Below, in pieces: positions 27,148-36,578 of a DNA stretch of 43,271 nt (its first letter is position 1; the number at the start of each line of letters is the position of its first letter). Both the position numbers and the translations under genes were made by a program. The DNA is from Betaproteobacteria bacterium (GTDB lineage Bacteria > Pseudomonadota > Gammaproteobacteria > Burkholderiales > Rhodocyclaceae), in NCBI GenBank assembly GCA_016208415.1, contig JACQYB010000008.1, positions 1-43,271 of the forward strand, in the 5' to 3' direction. The notes below the pieces were generated by a model. The model was not told the origin of the DNA, searched no databases, and was given only the letters and a program-made list of their open reading frames with translations.

Positions 27148-29160
27148 TTACAGAACCGATTCCACGGCGCTCACGACGTTGCCGACCGTGAAGCCGAATT
27201 CCTTGAACAGCACGCCCGCGGGCGCGGACTCGCCGAAGCGGTCGAGGCCGATCACCTTGCCCTCCAGGCCCACGTACTTGTACCAGCCGCCGGTCACGCC
27301 CGCCTCGATGGCGATGCGGGGCAGGCCGCGGGGCAGCACGCTGTCCTTGTAGGCGGCGTCCTGGCGGTCGAAGACGTTGGTGCAGGGCATGGACACCACG
27401 CGCACCTGGATCTCCTCCTGGGCCAGGGCGGCCTGGGCCTTGAGCGCCAGGTCGATTTCGGAGCCGGTGGCGATGATCACCACCTTGGGCGCGCCGGCGC
27501 AATCCGACAGCACGTAGCCGCCGCGGCGGATATCGTCGATCTGGGCAGCGTCGCGCTTGACGAACGGGAGGTTCTGGCGCGACAGGCAGAGGGCGCTGGG
27601 GCCGGTGCGCTTCTCCACGGCACTGGTCCAGGCCACCATGGTTTCGACCGTGTCGCACGGACGCCACACGTCCATGTTGGGAATCATGCGCAGGGTGGCG
27701 GTCTGCTCCACCGGCTGGTGGGTCGGGCCGTCTTCGCCGAGGCCGATGGAGTCGTGGGTGAACACGTAGATCACCCGCTGCTTCATCAGCGCCGACATGC
27801 GCAGGGCGTTGCGGGCGTATTCCGAGAACATCAGGAAGGTGCCGCCGAAGGGCAGGATGCCGCCGTGCAGCGCCATGCCGTTCATGATGTGCGACATGCC
27901 GAATTCGCGCACGCCGTAGGAGATGTAATTGCCGGGCTCCTTGCCGGAGACGTGCTTGCAGCCCGTCCAGTTGGTGAGGTTGGAACCCGTCAGGTCGGCC
28001 GAGCCGCCGACGAACTCGGGCAGGGCCGGGGCCAGGGCGTTGATGGCGATCTGCGAGGCCTTGCGGGTGGCGACGGTCTCGGCCTTGGCGTTCACCGCCT
28101 CGATGGCCTTGCGCGCGTGCTCGGCCCATTGCGCGGGGAGTTCGCTCGCCATGCGGCGCTTGAACTCGGCGGCCAGTTCGGGATAAGCCTTGGCGTAGTG
28201 GTCGAACTTCTGTTGCCAGGTGGCCTCCCAGTCGGCGCCCCGGGTGCGGGCGTCCCACGCCTCGTAGATTTCCTGCGGAATCTCGAAGGGCCCGAAATGC
28301 CAGCCGATGTGCGGGCGGGCGGCGGCGATTTCAGCGTCGCCCAGCGGCGCGCCGTGCACGTCGTGGGTGCCGGCCTTGGTGGGGGCGCCGGCACCGATCA
28401 CGGTCCGGCAGCAGATCATCGAGGGCTTGTCGGTGACCGCCCTGGCGGCGCTGATGGCGGCGTGGATGGCCTCGGGATCGTGGCCGTTCACGTTGGGCAC
28501 GACATGCCAGCCGTAGGCCTCGAAGCGCTTCGGCGTGTCGTCGGTGAACCAGCCTTCCACGTGCCCGTCGATGGAGATGCCGTTGTCGTCCCAGAAGGCA
28601 ATCAGCTTGCCCAGGCCCCAGGTGCCGGCCAGCGCGCAGGCCTCGTGGGAGATGCCTTCCATGAGGCAGCCGTCGCCGAGGAAGACGTAGGTGTGATGGT
28701 CGACGATGTCATGACCGGGGCGGTTGAATTCGTTGGCCAGGAGCTTTTCCGCCATGGCCATGCCCACCGCGTTGGTGACACCCTGGCCCAGCGGGCCGGT
28801 GGTGGTCTCCACGCCCGGGGTGTAGCCGTATTCCGGGTGGCCCGGGGTCTTGCTGTGCAGTTGGCGGAACTGCTTGATGTCCTCGATGGACAGGTCATAG
28901 CCCGTGAGGTGCAGCAGGGCGTAGATCAGCATGGAGCCGTGGCCGTTGGACAGCACGAAGCGGTCGCGGTTGGGCCACTTGGGGTTGCCGGGGTTGTGGC
29001 GAAGATGGTGGTTCCACAGCACCTCGGCGATCTCGGCCATGCCCATGGGCGCGCCGGGGTGGCCGGAGTTGGCTTTCTGCACCGCGTCCATGGCCAGGGC
29101 GCGAATGGCGCTGGTGAGGTTGTTGAACACGGGCTGCTCGAAATCGCTGAATGTCGTCAT
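27148..29160 (-). CDS. tkt: transketolase
   Basis: A full-length 670-residue thiamine-diphosphate enzyme that shuffles two-carbon units in the Calvin and pentose-phosphate pathways. The cofactor motif [18 protein letters not shown]...DDNG is present, with [17 protein letters not shown] near the N-terminus and [15 protein letters not shown] in the second domain. AAGGGAA lies before ATG 29160. A 196-base gap with an AT-rich patch (near 29190-29240) precedes it, so an additional promoter between cbbP and tkt is possible. Confidence 0.95.
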   Translation of the reverse strand: MTTFSDFEQPVFNNLTSAIRALAMDAVQKANSGHPGAPMGMAEIAEVLWNHHLRHNPGNPKWPNRDRFVLSNGHGSMLIYALLHLTGYDLSIEDIKQFRQLHSKTPGHPEYGYTPGVETTTGPLGQGVTNAVGMAMAEKLLANEFNRPGHDIVDHHTYVFLGDGCLMEGISHEACALAGTWGLGKLIAFWDDNGISIDGHVEGWFTDDTPKRFEAYGWHVVPNVNGHDPEAIHAAISAARAVTDKPSMICCRTVIGAGAPTKAGTHDVHGAPLGDAEIAAARPHIGWHFGPFEIPQEIYEAWDARTRGADWEATWQQKFDHYAKAYPELAAEFKRRMASELPAQWAEHARKAIEAVNAKAETVATRKASQIAINALAPALPEFVGGSADLTGSNLTNWTGCKHVSGKEPGNYISYGVREFGMSHIMNGMALHGGILPFGGTFLMFSEYARNALRMSALMKQRVIYVFTHDSIGLGEDGPTHQPVEQTATLRMIPNMDVWRPCDTVETMVAWTSAVEKRTGPSALCLSRQNLPFVKRDAAQIDDIRRGGYVLSDCAGAPKVVIIATGSEIDLALKAQAALAQEEIQVRVVSMPCTNVFDRQDAAYKDSVLPRGLPRIAIEAGVTGGWYKYVGLEGKVIGLDRFGESAPAGVLFKEFGFTVGNVVSAVESVL

Positions 29161-29356
29161 GGCGTTCCCTTATGTGGCGCGGCCGGGCAGGCTAAAAAAG
29201 CAAAATTATCTTCCATTCCCGGCTGATTTAGTAGCTTTGTCGGCCGCCGCGGCAGCCGGCCGCCTTGCAGGGCCAGAGCACCCGTCCGGTGCCCGGCGGC
29301 TGGGCGTCCGTGACGGGCGCCCGGCCTCGGTGGTCCCGTCGCGGGTGCTCAGCCCC

Positions 29357-30238
29357 CTACTTGGTGTTGCGCTTCCACTTCTTCTCCATCAGTTCCAGCA
29401 TCAGCGGCGTGAGCACGAGCTGCATGGCCAGTTCCATCTTGCCGCCCGGGACCACGATGATGTTGGGCCGCGACATGAAGGAGTCGTGGATCATGGTCAG
29501 CAGGTAGGGGAAGTCCACGCCGTGGGGGTCGCGGAAGCGGATCACCACCAGGGACTCATCCAGGGTCGGGATGTCGCGGGCGATGAACGGATTGGAGGTA
29601 TCCACCACCGGCACCCGCTGGAAGTTGATGTGGGTCTGCGAAAACTGCGGGCAGATGTAATGCACGTAGTCGTGCATGCGCCGCAGGATGGTCTGGGTCA
29701 CCGCCTCAACCGAGTAGCCGCGGCCGGACGTGTCGCGGTGGATCTTCTGGATCCACTCCAGGTTGACCACCGGCACGACGCCGATGGCCAGGTCCACGTA
29801 GCGGTGGACGTCGGCATCCGGACCCTCGTAGGCGCCGTGGAGGCCTTCGTAGAACAGCAGGTCGGTGTGCTCGGGCAGTTCCTCCCACGGCGTGAAGGTG
29901 CCGGGCTGCTGGCCGTACGGCGCGGCTTCCTCATCGTTGTGGAGGTAGAAGCGGCGCTTGCCGCGCCCGCTCTCGCCGTATTCGCGGAACATGTCCGCCA
30001 GTTCCGGCAGCAGGTTGGCGTTGGCGCCGAAATGGGTCGGTGCGGGCTCGCCCGCGGCCTCCGCTTCGGCGATGACCTTCTTCATCTCGACGCGGTCGTA
30101 ACGGTGCATGCTGTCACCTTCGATGACCGCGGGCGTGATCTTCTCGCGGCGGAAGATGTGCTCGAAGGAACGCTTGACGGTGGAGGTGCCGGCGCCGCTG
30201 GAACCGGTTACCGCAATGACGGGATGCTTGATGGACAT
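29357..30238 (-). CDS. cbbP: phosphoribulokinase
   Basis: A 293-residue ATP-dependent kinase producing ribulose-1,5-bisphosphate, the RuBisCO substrate. The Walker A variant GSSGAGTST and the segment EGDSMHRYDR are typical of the proteobacterial class I enzyme, which is about 290 residues. ATG 30238 has GGGGAGACCATC upstream; an earlier start at 30256 is less likely. It is the first gene of a unit continuing with tkt, gap, pgk, pyk and cbbA. A CbbR-type operator/promoter block lies about 580 bases upstream. Confidence 0.95.
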   Translation of the reverse strand: MSIKHPVIAVTGSSGAGTSTVKRSFEHIFRREKITPAVIEGDSMHRYDRVEMKKVIAEAEAAGEPAPTHFGANANLLPELADMFREYGESGRGKRRFYLHNDEEAAPYGQQPGTFTPWEELPEHTDLLFYEGLHGAYEGPDADVHRYVDLAIGVVPVVNLEWIQKIHRDTSGRGYSVEAVTQTILRRMHDYVHYICPQFSQTHINFQRVPVVDTSNPFIARDIPTLDESLVVIRFRDPHGVDFPYLLTMIHDSFMSRPNIIVVPGGKMELAMQLVLTPLMLELMEKKWKRNTK

Positions 30239-30813
30239 GATGGTCTCCCCAGGCAATCAAAGAAAATCTCTAATCCTGTCGCCACCGGCGACACGGTGAA
30301 ACTCGGTGTCCCCACATGGGGGAGCGGCGGTGCGGTCGCAACCGCTGCGCCCGGCACCCGGCAGGTGCCTGCATGTCCCGTCCGGATCGCCTGACCCGAT
30401 GCCGGCCGCGACGGCCGCCCCCGGCGCGTTCACGGCCTGTCCATCGCCGCGGCGGAGCGGCCGGCGCGGCGCAGGGCCGCCGTCGCCACCGCCGCCACGG
30501 ACAAGCGAGAAAACCCCCTCCCACTTGCGCGGAAGGGGAAACCAGCACAGCAGTATGCTTGCTGGAGGGAGGAAAGCCCTCGGTCCGACGCCCCCACGCG
30601 GGGCGCCCAACCGTTCGATGCGTTGTCGCCGGCCTTCTTCGGCCGGCGCAGGTGCGCTGCCACGGCGTGATGGCACGACAGCGGCCGTCCGGGGAGAGAG
30701 GATGACGGCAGCATGGCGACGTGCGCGGATCGGCCCCGTGTCCAGCATGTGTCTCCTCTCCTCCACGACAGCCTCGGGTGTATTTAAAGCTTCAAGTTCG
30801 GTGAAGCCGAGAG
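30239..30813 (-). other. long non-coding leader upstream of cbbP
   Basis: No convincing gene is present in this 575-base stretch; open frames are low-complexity and lack family features. On the minus strand it would be the leader of the cbbP transcript. It holds a perfect 8-bp hairpin (CGCCGGCC, loop, GGCCGGCG at 30627-30648) and a terminator-like hairpin at 30510-30538, so attenuation or a short regulatory RNA is possible. Confidence 0.45.
30510..30538 (-). terminator. terminator-like hairpin in the cbbP leader
   Basis: On the minus strand CCCCTTCC, a loop, then GGGAGGGGG is followed by TTTTCTC. The stem has a bulge and the T-run is only four bases. If it works it would stop transcripts about 300 bases after the cbbP-side promoter, before the gene. 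Confidence 0.3.
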
Positions 30814-30861
30814 GCATGTTAGCCAATGCGATCCATAAATGGAATTCACAGTTTCTTATGG
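30814..30861 (-). promoter_or_regulatory. CbbR-type operator/promoter block upstream of cbbP
   Basis: In plus-strand order the block is GCATGTTA, N10, TCCATAAAT, N3, ATTCACAGTTT, N1, TTATGG. Exactly the same words and spacings occur at 36489-36536 between cbbM and cbbR. CCATAA and TTATGG form a dyad typical of LysR-type sites, and TAACAT on the minus strand is a likely -10 box pointing at cbbP. Confidence 0.8.
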
Positions 30862-30923
30862 GAACGATAAGGCAATTTCTGGGCTCTTCCGGCCTCCCGA
30901 CCTGCCGTTCACGCACCGCTGCA

Positions 30924-31631
30924 TCATCCCGGATGCCATTGCCGCAGACGCGCCGGATTCACCCCGGCGAGGTTGGGCAGCACCGCCAGCGCGCCGTCGA
31001 AGGACTCGCCGCGCGTGGTGCTGCTCACGGTGACCAGCGTCGGAATCGCCGCGCCCAGGGCCGCGCGCAGTCCGTTGGCGGAATCCTCCACGGCCAGGCA
31101 TGCGGCGCCCGGCAGGTCCAGTTGCTGCAACACCCAGCGGTAGATGTCCGGCGCCGGCTTCTTTGCCGGGACGATGTCTCCGGCGCCGATGACTTCGAAG
31201 CTGTCCGCCGGCAGCGCCCGCAGGGTGGTGGCGAGCAGGGCGTCGACGTTTTCCGGGGAGGTGGTGGTGGCCACCGCCAGGCGCACGCCCTCGGCGGCCA
31301 GTTCGCGGATGAGATCCACCACGCCCGGCCGCGGCGGGATGTCGCCGCGGTTCATCAGTTCCACGTAATGGCGCGTCTTGGCGCGGTGCAGTTCGGCGAT
31401 GGTGGCGTCGATGTCCGGGCGCGCCAGCCATGTGGGCTGGAAGCGTTCCAGGTAGTGGCGGATGCGTTCCTTGCCGCCCGTGACGGCGAGCAGTTCGCCG
31501 TAGAGCCGCTCGTCCCAGACCCAGGGCAGGCCGGCTTGGCGGAAGGCGGCGTTGAAGGCCGGGCGGTGCCCGTCGCGCTCGGTGTCGGCCAGGGTGCCGT
31601 CCACGTCGAAGATCACGGCTTCGAGATTCAT
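30924..31631 (-). CDS. cbbY: CbbY-type HAD phosphatase
   Basis: A 235-residue haloacid-dehalogenase hydrolase with nucleophile motif FDVDGTLADTE, motif II ATTTSPE, motif III Lys in PAKKPAPDIY and motif IV AVEDSANG. It matches CbbY, which removes the RuBisCO inhibitor xylulose-1,5-bisphosphate. ATG 31631 lies at the end of a 70-bp repeat, so its upstream sequence (GGCGGCAGC) comes from the repeat and is a poor ribosome-binding site. It is downstream of cbbO on the same strand. Confidence 0.88.
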   Translation of the reverse strand: MNLEAVIFDVDGTLADTERDGHRPAFNAAFRQAGLPWVWDERLYGELLAVTGGKERIRHYLERFQPTWLARPDIDATIAELHRAKTRHYVELMNRGDIPPRPGVVDLIRELAAEGVRLAVATTTSPENVDALLATTLRALPADSFEVIGAGDIVPAKKPAPDIYRWVLQQLDLPGAACLAVEDSANGLRAALGAAIPTLVTVSSTTRGESFDGALAVLPNLAGVNPARLRQWHPG

Positions 31632-31760
31632 GCTGCCGCCGGGCCGCCCCAAGGCGGCATGCGCCCCCGCGGGGGGCAGCGAAGCGTGGGGGTCGTCACC
31701 ATGCTGCCGCCGGGCCGCCCCAAGGCGGCATGCGCCCCCGCGGGGGGCAGCGAAGCGTGG
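31630..31760 (-). repeat. 70-bp GC-rich repeat element, copies 2 and 3 in tandem
   Basis: Positions 31630-31700 and 31701-31760 are a direct duplication (first 60 bases identical, starting ATGCTGCCGCCGGGCCGCCC). It is the inverse of the copy at 11475-11544. It fills the gap between cbbO and cbbY and reaches the cbbY start codon. Confidence 0.88.
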
Positions 31761-31789
31761 CGGCACACATCATCGCGGCGGCTCCGGTT

Positions 31790-34054
31790 CTATTTCGTCA
31801 GCGCCATGAACAGCTCGGGCAGCTTCTGCGGCAGGCGCTGGATGTGGTCGATGACGCTGTAGTGGCGGCCGAAGATGTCGGCGACGTAGTCGTCGGCCTT
31901 CGGGTCGAGGTTGATGCAATAGGTGAAGATGCCCTCGGCGCCCAGTTCCTTCACCGCCTGGCGGGCATCCTCGATGAGCAGGCGCCCGTCCGGGGCGTCC
32001 ACGTCCGAGGGCTGGCCGTCGGTGAGGATCAGCATCAGCTTCTTGTCCGCGCGCCGCGCCCCCAGGTAATGGGCGGCATGGCGCATGGCCGCGCCCATGC
32101 GCGTGGAGAAGCCGGCCTGCATCGCCGCCAGGCGTGCCTTGACGTCGTCGCTCCAGCCCTCGGAAAAGCCCTTCAGGTGGTAGTAGCGCACGTCGTGGCG
32201 GGTGTTGGAGTGGAAGCCGCCGATGGCGAAGGGGTCGCCCAGCCGCTCGATGGCCCAGGCCAGCAGTGACACCGCTTCCTGGCTCAGTTCCAGGATGGTC
32301 TGCTCCGACCCGGCCACCTTCTGCCGCAGCGACTCGGAGAGGTCGAGCAGCAGCAGCACCGCGATGTCGCGCCCCGATGTCCTGTGGCTCATGTTGATGC
32401 GCGGATCGGGGGTGGCACCACTCTTGAAGTCGATGAGCGAGCGCAGGGCGACGTCGAGATCGAGTTCGCTGCCCTCCTCCTGGTAGCGGATGCGCACCTT
32501 GTCCTGGGGCTTGAGCAGTTCGAGCAGGCGCTTCAGGTGTTTGGCCAGGGCGTCGTGCCGGGCGAGCAGGCGGTCGATGGCGGCGGCGTCGCCCTTCGGG
32601 TGCAGGGATTCGTACACGCTCACCCAGTCCGGCCGCCAGGTCTGGCTGGCGTAGTCCCATTCCGGGTAGTGGCGCGGCGGCAGGCGGTCGATTTCCTGAA
32701 GATCGAGCTGCCGCTCCAGGTCGAAGGCCTCTTCCTCGTCGCCCTCCTCGATGAAGGCCCACATCTGCCGGTTGTCGTCGCGGTAGTCCACGACCGTGTC
32801 GTCGAAATGCACGTTGGCGTACTGGTCGCTCTGCCGGCGCGTGCGGGCGACGTAGGCCAGGGCCAGATCGGCGATTTCGCGGGTGGACGAAGCGCCGTCG
32901 GCGAGCAGGGCGTGGAAGCGCGCGACGAATTCCAGCAGCGCGGGATCGCTGTAACCGTGGTTCGGATCAAGCAGCGCGCGCGACAGCATGGCAAGCCGAT
33001 GGCGCAGGCAGGATTGCGTCTGCGGGTCGCAGGCATCTTCCCTCGGCGCCGGATGCAGGCCCCGGAAGATGCGCCCCAGCCCCGGGTACTCCCGCGCCAG
33101 CAGTGTGTCGATGCGGCAGTCTTCGAGGCACTCGATGGCCAGGCGCTGCAACGGGCTGTAGTTGTCGGCGATGACCGGCCGGCTCCAGCGCCGGTGGCCC
33201 ACCATGTGGGCGAGGGTGGCGCGGTAGCGGTCCAGCCCCGGCACGCCGGGGACGTCGTCGTACACGTCCGGCACCCGCATGCCCAGCTTGTCGTAGTAGG
33301 GCACGGGCTTGCGGATCTCGTGGAAGGCGCTGGAGTAGGGCACCAGGTGTTCGTGGCTGCGCCACAGGGCGCGCAGATAGAGGTCCAGCTGGCGCTCCAC
33401 GTCCGCGAACAGCGTGCCGTGGCGCTCCCGCTGCATCACGGCGCGGCTGTCCGCCGACTTCAGGCTGAAGTACTCCTGCTGCCGCTGCGGGTGCCGGCCG
33501 TAGTTGCGGATGCCGTATTCCGCCCAGTTCCCCAGGCCGGCGATGGGGATCTGGGCGAGCAGCAACGGCGCCTGGGCGAAGAAGTCCGGCAGGCCCGGGC
33601 TCGGCAGCGTCTGGTGAAAGCCGTGGATGGAGCCGGTGGTGCGCACCATCAGTTCGCGGGCGATGTCCAGGTAGCGCACGAACTGATCGCGCGCGTGCAG
33701 GCGGCGCGCCACCGGCGCCAGCGTCTGCATGAACGGGGCGATGGCCATGCCGTTGGGCGATTTCTGCATCACGCCGACGACTTCCATGACCGCCGGCAGG
33801 GCGTCCTCGCCCACCGCCGCGGCGGCGCTCGGCCAGGCTTCCAGGAAGGCCAGGATCGGTTCGGCGCCGCGTCCCAGCTTGCCGAGGACGCGTGCGCTGT
33901 CCACGTAGGCTTCGACACCCTTGCGCGAGAGCGTGGCCAGGGCCTCGTACAGGCACTCCTCGAACACGTCCGCCACCTGGGCGAAGCCGCAGTCGAGTCG
34001 CGCCCAGTAGGCGCGGGTCTGCGGGTGCTGGAAGCGGCTGGCCGTATCGCTCAT
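31790..34054 (-). CDS. cbbO: CbbO RuBisCO activase subunit (VWA domain)
   Basis: A 754-residue protein with a C-terminal von Willebrand A domain whose metal-site motif appears as LLLLDLSES (DxSxS) near residue 565, followed by ILTDGQPSD. CbbO binds inhibited RuBisCO through this domain and works with the hexameric ATPase CbbQ to remove inhibitory sugar phosphates. The long N-terminal helical region is typical. It follows cbbQ by about 100 bases occupied by a copy of the 70-bp repeat, which touches its start codon. Together with cbbM and cbbQ this is the standard QO-type activase set for form II RuBisCO. Confidence 0.92.
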   Translation of the reverse strand: MSDTASRFQHPQTRAYWARLDCGFAQVADVFEECLYEALATLSRKGVEAYVDSARVLGKLGRGAEPILAFLEAWPSAAAAVGEDALPAVMEVVGVMQKSPNGMAIAPFMQTLAPVARRLHARDQFVRYLDIARELMVRTTGSIHGFHQTLPSPGLPDFFAQAPLLLAQIPIAGLGNWAEYGIRNYGRHPQRQQEYFSLKSADSRAVMQRERHGTLFADVERQLDLYLRALWRSHEHLVPYSSAFHEIRKPVPYYDKLGMRVPDVYDDVPGVPGLDRYRATLAHMVGHRRWSRPVIADNYSPLQRLAIECLEDCRIDTLLAREYPGLGRIFRGLHPAPREDACDPQTQSCLRHRLAMLSRALLDPNHGYSDPALLEFVARFHALLADGASSTREIADLALAYVARTRRQSDQYANVHFDDTVVDYRDDNRQMWAFIEEGDEEEAFDLERQLDLQEIDRLPPRHYPEWDYASQTWRPDWVSVYESLHPKGDAAAIDRLLARHDALAKHLKRLLELLKPQDKVRIRYQEEGSELDLDVALRSLIDFKSGATPDPRINMSHRTSGRDIAVLLLLDLSESLRQKVAGSEQTILELSQEAVSLLAWAIERLGDPFAIGGFHSNTRHDVRYYHLKGFSEGWSDDVKARLAAMQAGFSTRMGAAMRHAAHYLGARRADKKLMLILTDGQPSDVDAPDGRLLIEDARQAVKELGAEGIFTYCINLDPKADDYVADIFGRHYSVIDHIQRLPQKLPELFMALTK

Positions 34055-34138
34055 GCCACCGCCGGGCCGCCCCAAGGTGGCATGCACCCCCGCGGGGGGC
34101 AGCGAGCCGGCTTCATGGCGAGCGTGGGGGTCGTCACT
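34053..34138 (-). repeat. 70-bp GC-rich repeat element, copy 4
   Basis: A diverged copy (ATGCCACCGCCGGGCCGCCC at one end, AGCGTGGGGGTCGTCACTAT at the other) with a 15-base internal insertion relative to copies 2 and 3. It fills the cbbQ-cbbO gap and ends on the cbbO start codon. Confidence 0.85.
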
Positions 34139-34153
34139 ATGGCCGTGCGTCTG

Positions 34154-34957
34154 TCAGGCGAAGACGGCGTCGATGGCGTGGTCCAGGGTGACGCGGATGT
34201 CGGCGTCGTCGGTGATGGGCCGCACCGCGGCCATGCGGCAGGCATCGGCCGGAGCGACGCCGCGGAGGATGAGCGCCGCGGCGTAGATCAGCAGTCGCGT
34301 CGAGATGCCCTCGTCCAGGCCGTGCCCCTTGAGGTTGCGGGCGGCCGCGCCGACTTTCACCAGCCGGGCGCAGATGTCCGCGTCCAGCCCCGTCTCGCGG
34401 ACAATGATCTGCGTTTCCAGTTCGGCCTGGGGGTAGTCGAAATCGAAGGCGGCGAAGCGCTGCTTGGTGGATTGCTTCAGGTCTTTCATCAGGCTCTGGT
34501 AGCCCGGGTTGTAGGAGATGACGAGCTGGAAATCCGCGTGCGCTTCCACCAGTTCGCCCTTCTTGTCCAGCGGCAGCACGCGGCGGTGATCGGTGAGGGG
34601 GTGGATCACCACCGTGGTGTCCTGGCGCGCCTCGACGATCTCGTCCAGGTAGCAGATGGCGCCCATGCGCGCGGCGGTGGTCAGAGGCCCGTCCAGCCAG
34701 CGGGTGCTGCCGGCTTCCAGCAGGTAGCGGCCCACCAGGTCGGACGCCGTCATGTCCTCGTTGCAGGCCACCGTGATCAGCGGCTTGCCCAGCTTCCAGG
34801 CCATGTACTCGACGAAGCGCGACTTGCCGCAGCCGGTGGGGCCTTTCACCATCACCGGCAGGCGCGCGGCGTAAGCGGCCTCGTAGAGGGCGATTTCCCG
34901 GCCCTGGGGCTGGTAGAACGGCTCCTGGCGGATGAGGTATTGGCGGTGGTCGATCAT
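34154..34957 (-). CDS. cbbQ: CbbQ AAA+ ATPase, RuBisCO activase subunit
   Basis: A 267-residue MoxR-type AAA+ ATPase with Walker A GPTGCGKS (about 39), Walker B CYLDEI and sensor region ISYNPGYQ. Its hexamer powers CbbO-dependent reactivation of RuBisCO. It is about 80 bases downstream of cbbM across a strong terminator, so it is translated mainly from read-through transcripts. The ribosome-binding site (GGATATAGCC) is weak, again suggesting low output. The next gene, cbbO, is its partner. Confidence 0.95.
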   Translation of the reverse strand: MIDHRQYLIRQEPFYQPQGREIALYEAAYAARLPVMVKGPTGCGKSRFVEYMAWKLGKPLITVACNEDMTASDLVGRYLLEAGSTRWLDGPLTTAARMGAICYLDEIVEARQDTTVVIHPLTDHRRVLPLDKKGELVEAHADFQLVISYNPGYQSLMKDLKQSTKQRFAAFDFDYPQAELETQIIVRETGLDADICARLVKVGAAARNLKGHGLDEGISTRLLIYAAALILRGVAPADACRMAAVRPITDDADIRVTLDHAIDAVFA

Positions 34958-34994
34958 GGCTATATCCGATCAAAAAAGTCGGGTAATGCGGCCG

Positions 34995-35018
34995 AAAAAA
35001 CCCCGCCCGAAAGCGGGG
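34995..35018 (-). terminator. Rho-independent terminator between cbbM and cbbQ
   Basis: On the minus strand CCCCGC, loop TTTCGG, GCGGGG is followed by TTTTTT. It starts about 22 bases past the cbbM stop. It would release most transcripts after RuBisCO and allow partial read-through into cbbQ and cbbO. Confidence 0.85.
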
Positions 35019-35039
35019 CTGCGTTCCGGGCGGGCCGGC

Positions 35040-36419
35040 TTACTTGTGTACGCCCAGCTTGTCGCGCCAGCCGGGGAAGAGCATGTCCGCATCCTTGGGG
35101 AAAGACTCGAAGGCGCGGGCGAACTCCTTGTGCTCCCTGGCCCACTGGATCGGGTCGGCCTTGGCCTTCCAGCACTCGTAGGCCTGGCGCAGCGAGATGG
35201 CGCCGGCGGCCGGGCTGTCGATGTGGCCGTAGGAGCCGCCACCGGCGGTGTTGATGACGTTGCCGTGGCCGAGGTTCTCGAAGAAGCCGGGCAGGCGCAG
35301 CGCATTCATGCCGCCGGAGATGATCGGCGTGGTGGGCTTCATGCCGTACCACTGCTGGTGGTAGGCCGGGCCTTCGTAGCTGTCGCGTTCGCAGATGTAG
35401 GCGATGTCCTTGTCGCGGGCGTCGCCTTCCATCTTGCCGTAGCCCATGGTGCCGACGTGGATGCCCGAGGCGCCCTGCAGGCGGGACATCTTGGCCAGCA
35501 CGTAGGCGGTGTAGCCGCGCTTGGAGCTGGGCGAGGTCACGGCGCCGTGGCCGGCACGGTGGTAGTGCAGGTACTGGCCGGCGAAGTAGCGGCGGGCGGT
35601 GGTCACCATGCCGGGGCCGCCGACGTAGCCGTCCACCAGGAAGGCCACCTTGTCGGCGTCGGGGCCGAAGGTGGAGAGGATGAACTCGCCGCGGGCGATC
35701 ATCTCGGCGTGATCGTCGGCGGTGATGTTGGCGGAGAACAGCTTGGCTTCGCCGGTCTCGTCCATGGCGCGCTTCATGGCGTCATAGACGAGGGCGATGG
35801 TCTTCTTCATGGGCGCGAACACCTGGTTGCCCTGGGGCTCGTCGTTCTTGATGAAGTCGCCGCCGAGCCAGAACTGGTAGGCGGCGTTGGCGAAGGGTTC
35901 GGGGCGCAGGCCCAGCTTGGGCTTGATGATGGTGCCGGCGATGTAGCCGCCATTGACCACCGGACGGCCGAGGATGCGCCACAGGTCGGAGATGTCCTTG
36001 GCCGGGCCGTCGAACAGCTCGATGGCGCGGCGCGGCACGTAGAAGTCGTACATCTTGGCGTACTCGATGTCGCCCATGCCCTGGTTGTTGCCGATGGTCA
36101 GGGTCAGGAACGAGACGATCATCATGCGCCCGTCGATGATGTTGCGGTCGAACAGATCCAGCGGATAGGCGATGCGCATCTCTTCGCCGGCTTCGTCGAT
36201 GTGGTACACCAGGGCGTCCACGCCCTTGGTGAAGTCATCGGTGGTGCTGACTTCGACGTTGGTGCCGGTGGAAGACTCGGCGGCGAAGTGGGCGGCGGCT
36301 TCCAGGTAGCCGTAGCCGGCCTTGGGCTTCATCTTGTAGGCGCAGAGAATGTGCTTGCCGCCCTTGATCAGGTCGGCTTCCTTCAGGTCGAGGTTGGCGT
36401 AGCGGCTTGACTGGTCCAT
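35040..36419 (-). CDS. cbbM: ribulose-1,5-bisphosphate carboxylase/oxygenase, form II
   Basis: The 459-residue form II RuBisCO, the CO2-fixing enzyme. Active-site segments are intact: IIKPKLGL (catalytic Lys), [10 protein letters not shown] (carbamylated Lys, then metal-binding Asp-Glu), HYHRAGHGA, and the flexible-loop Lys in [12 protein letters not shown]. No small-subunit gene is present, as expected for form II. AGGAGG lies before ATG 36419. Form II usually serves high-CO2, low-O2 conditions. It is divergent from cbbR, with the shared operator block at 36489-36536, and is followed by a strong terminator and then cbbQ and cbbO. Confidence 0.98.
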   Translation of the reverse strand: MDQSSRYANLDLKEADLIKGGKHILCAYKMKPKAGYGYLEAAAHFAAESSTGTNVEVSTTDDFTKGVDALVYHIDEAGEEMRIAYPLDLFDRNIIDGRMMIVSFLTLTIGNNQGMGDIEYAKMYDFYVPRRAIELFDGPAKDISDLWRILGRPVVNGGYIAGTIIKPKLGLRPEPFANAAYQFWLGGDFIKNDEPQGNQVFAPMKKTIALVYDAMKRAMDETGEAKLFSANITADDHAEMIARGEFILSTFGPDADKVAFLVDGYVGGPGMVTTARRYFAGQYLHYHRAGHGAVTSPSSKRGYTAYVLAKMSRLQGASGIHVGTMGYGKMEGDARDKDIAYICERDSYEGPAYHQQWYGMKPTTPIISGGMNALRLPGFFENLGHGNVINTAGGGSYGHIDSPAAGAISLRQAYECWKAKADPIQWAREHKEFARAFESFPKDADMLFPGWRDKLGVHK

Positions 36420-36488
36420 GGTGTCCTCCTGGCGTGTCTGTCGTCCCGTTAGGGTCGTCGTGCGATGGTGTTTCCGTCTCGATGCAGC

Positions 36489-36536
36489 GCATGTTACGGG
36501 AGTGATTCCATAAATAACATTCACAGTTTATTATGG
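36489..36536 (-). promoter_or_regulatory. CbbR-type operator/promoter block between cbbM and cbbR
   Basis: The words GCATGTTA, TCCATAAAT, ATTCACAGTTT and TTATGG occur with the same spacings as upstream of cbbP (30814-30861). The site lies between divergent cbbM and cbbR, the classical place for CbbR. TAACAT on the minus strand is a likely cbbM -10 box, about 70 bases from the cbbM start. Confidence 0.85.
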
Positions 36537-36578
36537 AGGTAATAAGCAGTTACTTATCAATCGCCCGTCTGGAACGCC

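Noticed and set aside
30257-30916. A 219-codon minus-strand frame in the cbbP leader
   Set aside because: It has low-complexity Arg/Gly/Ala/Pro sequence, covers the operator block and lacks a ribosome-binding site or recognisable motif.
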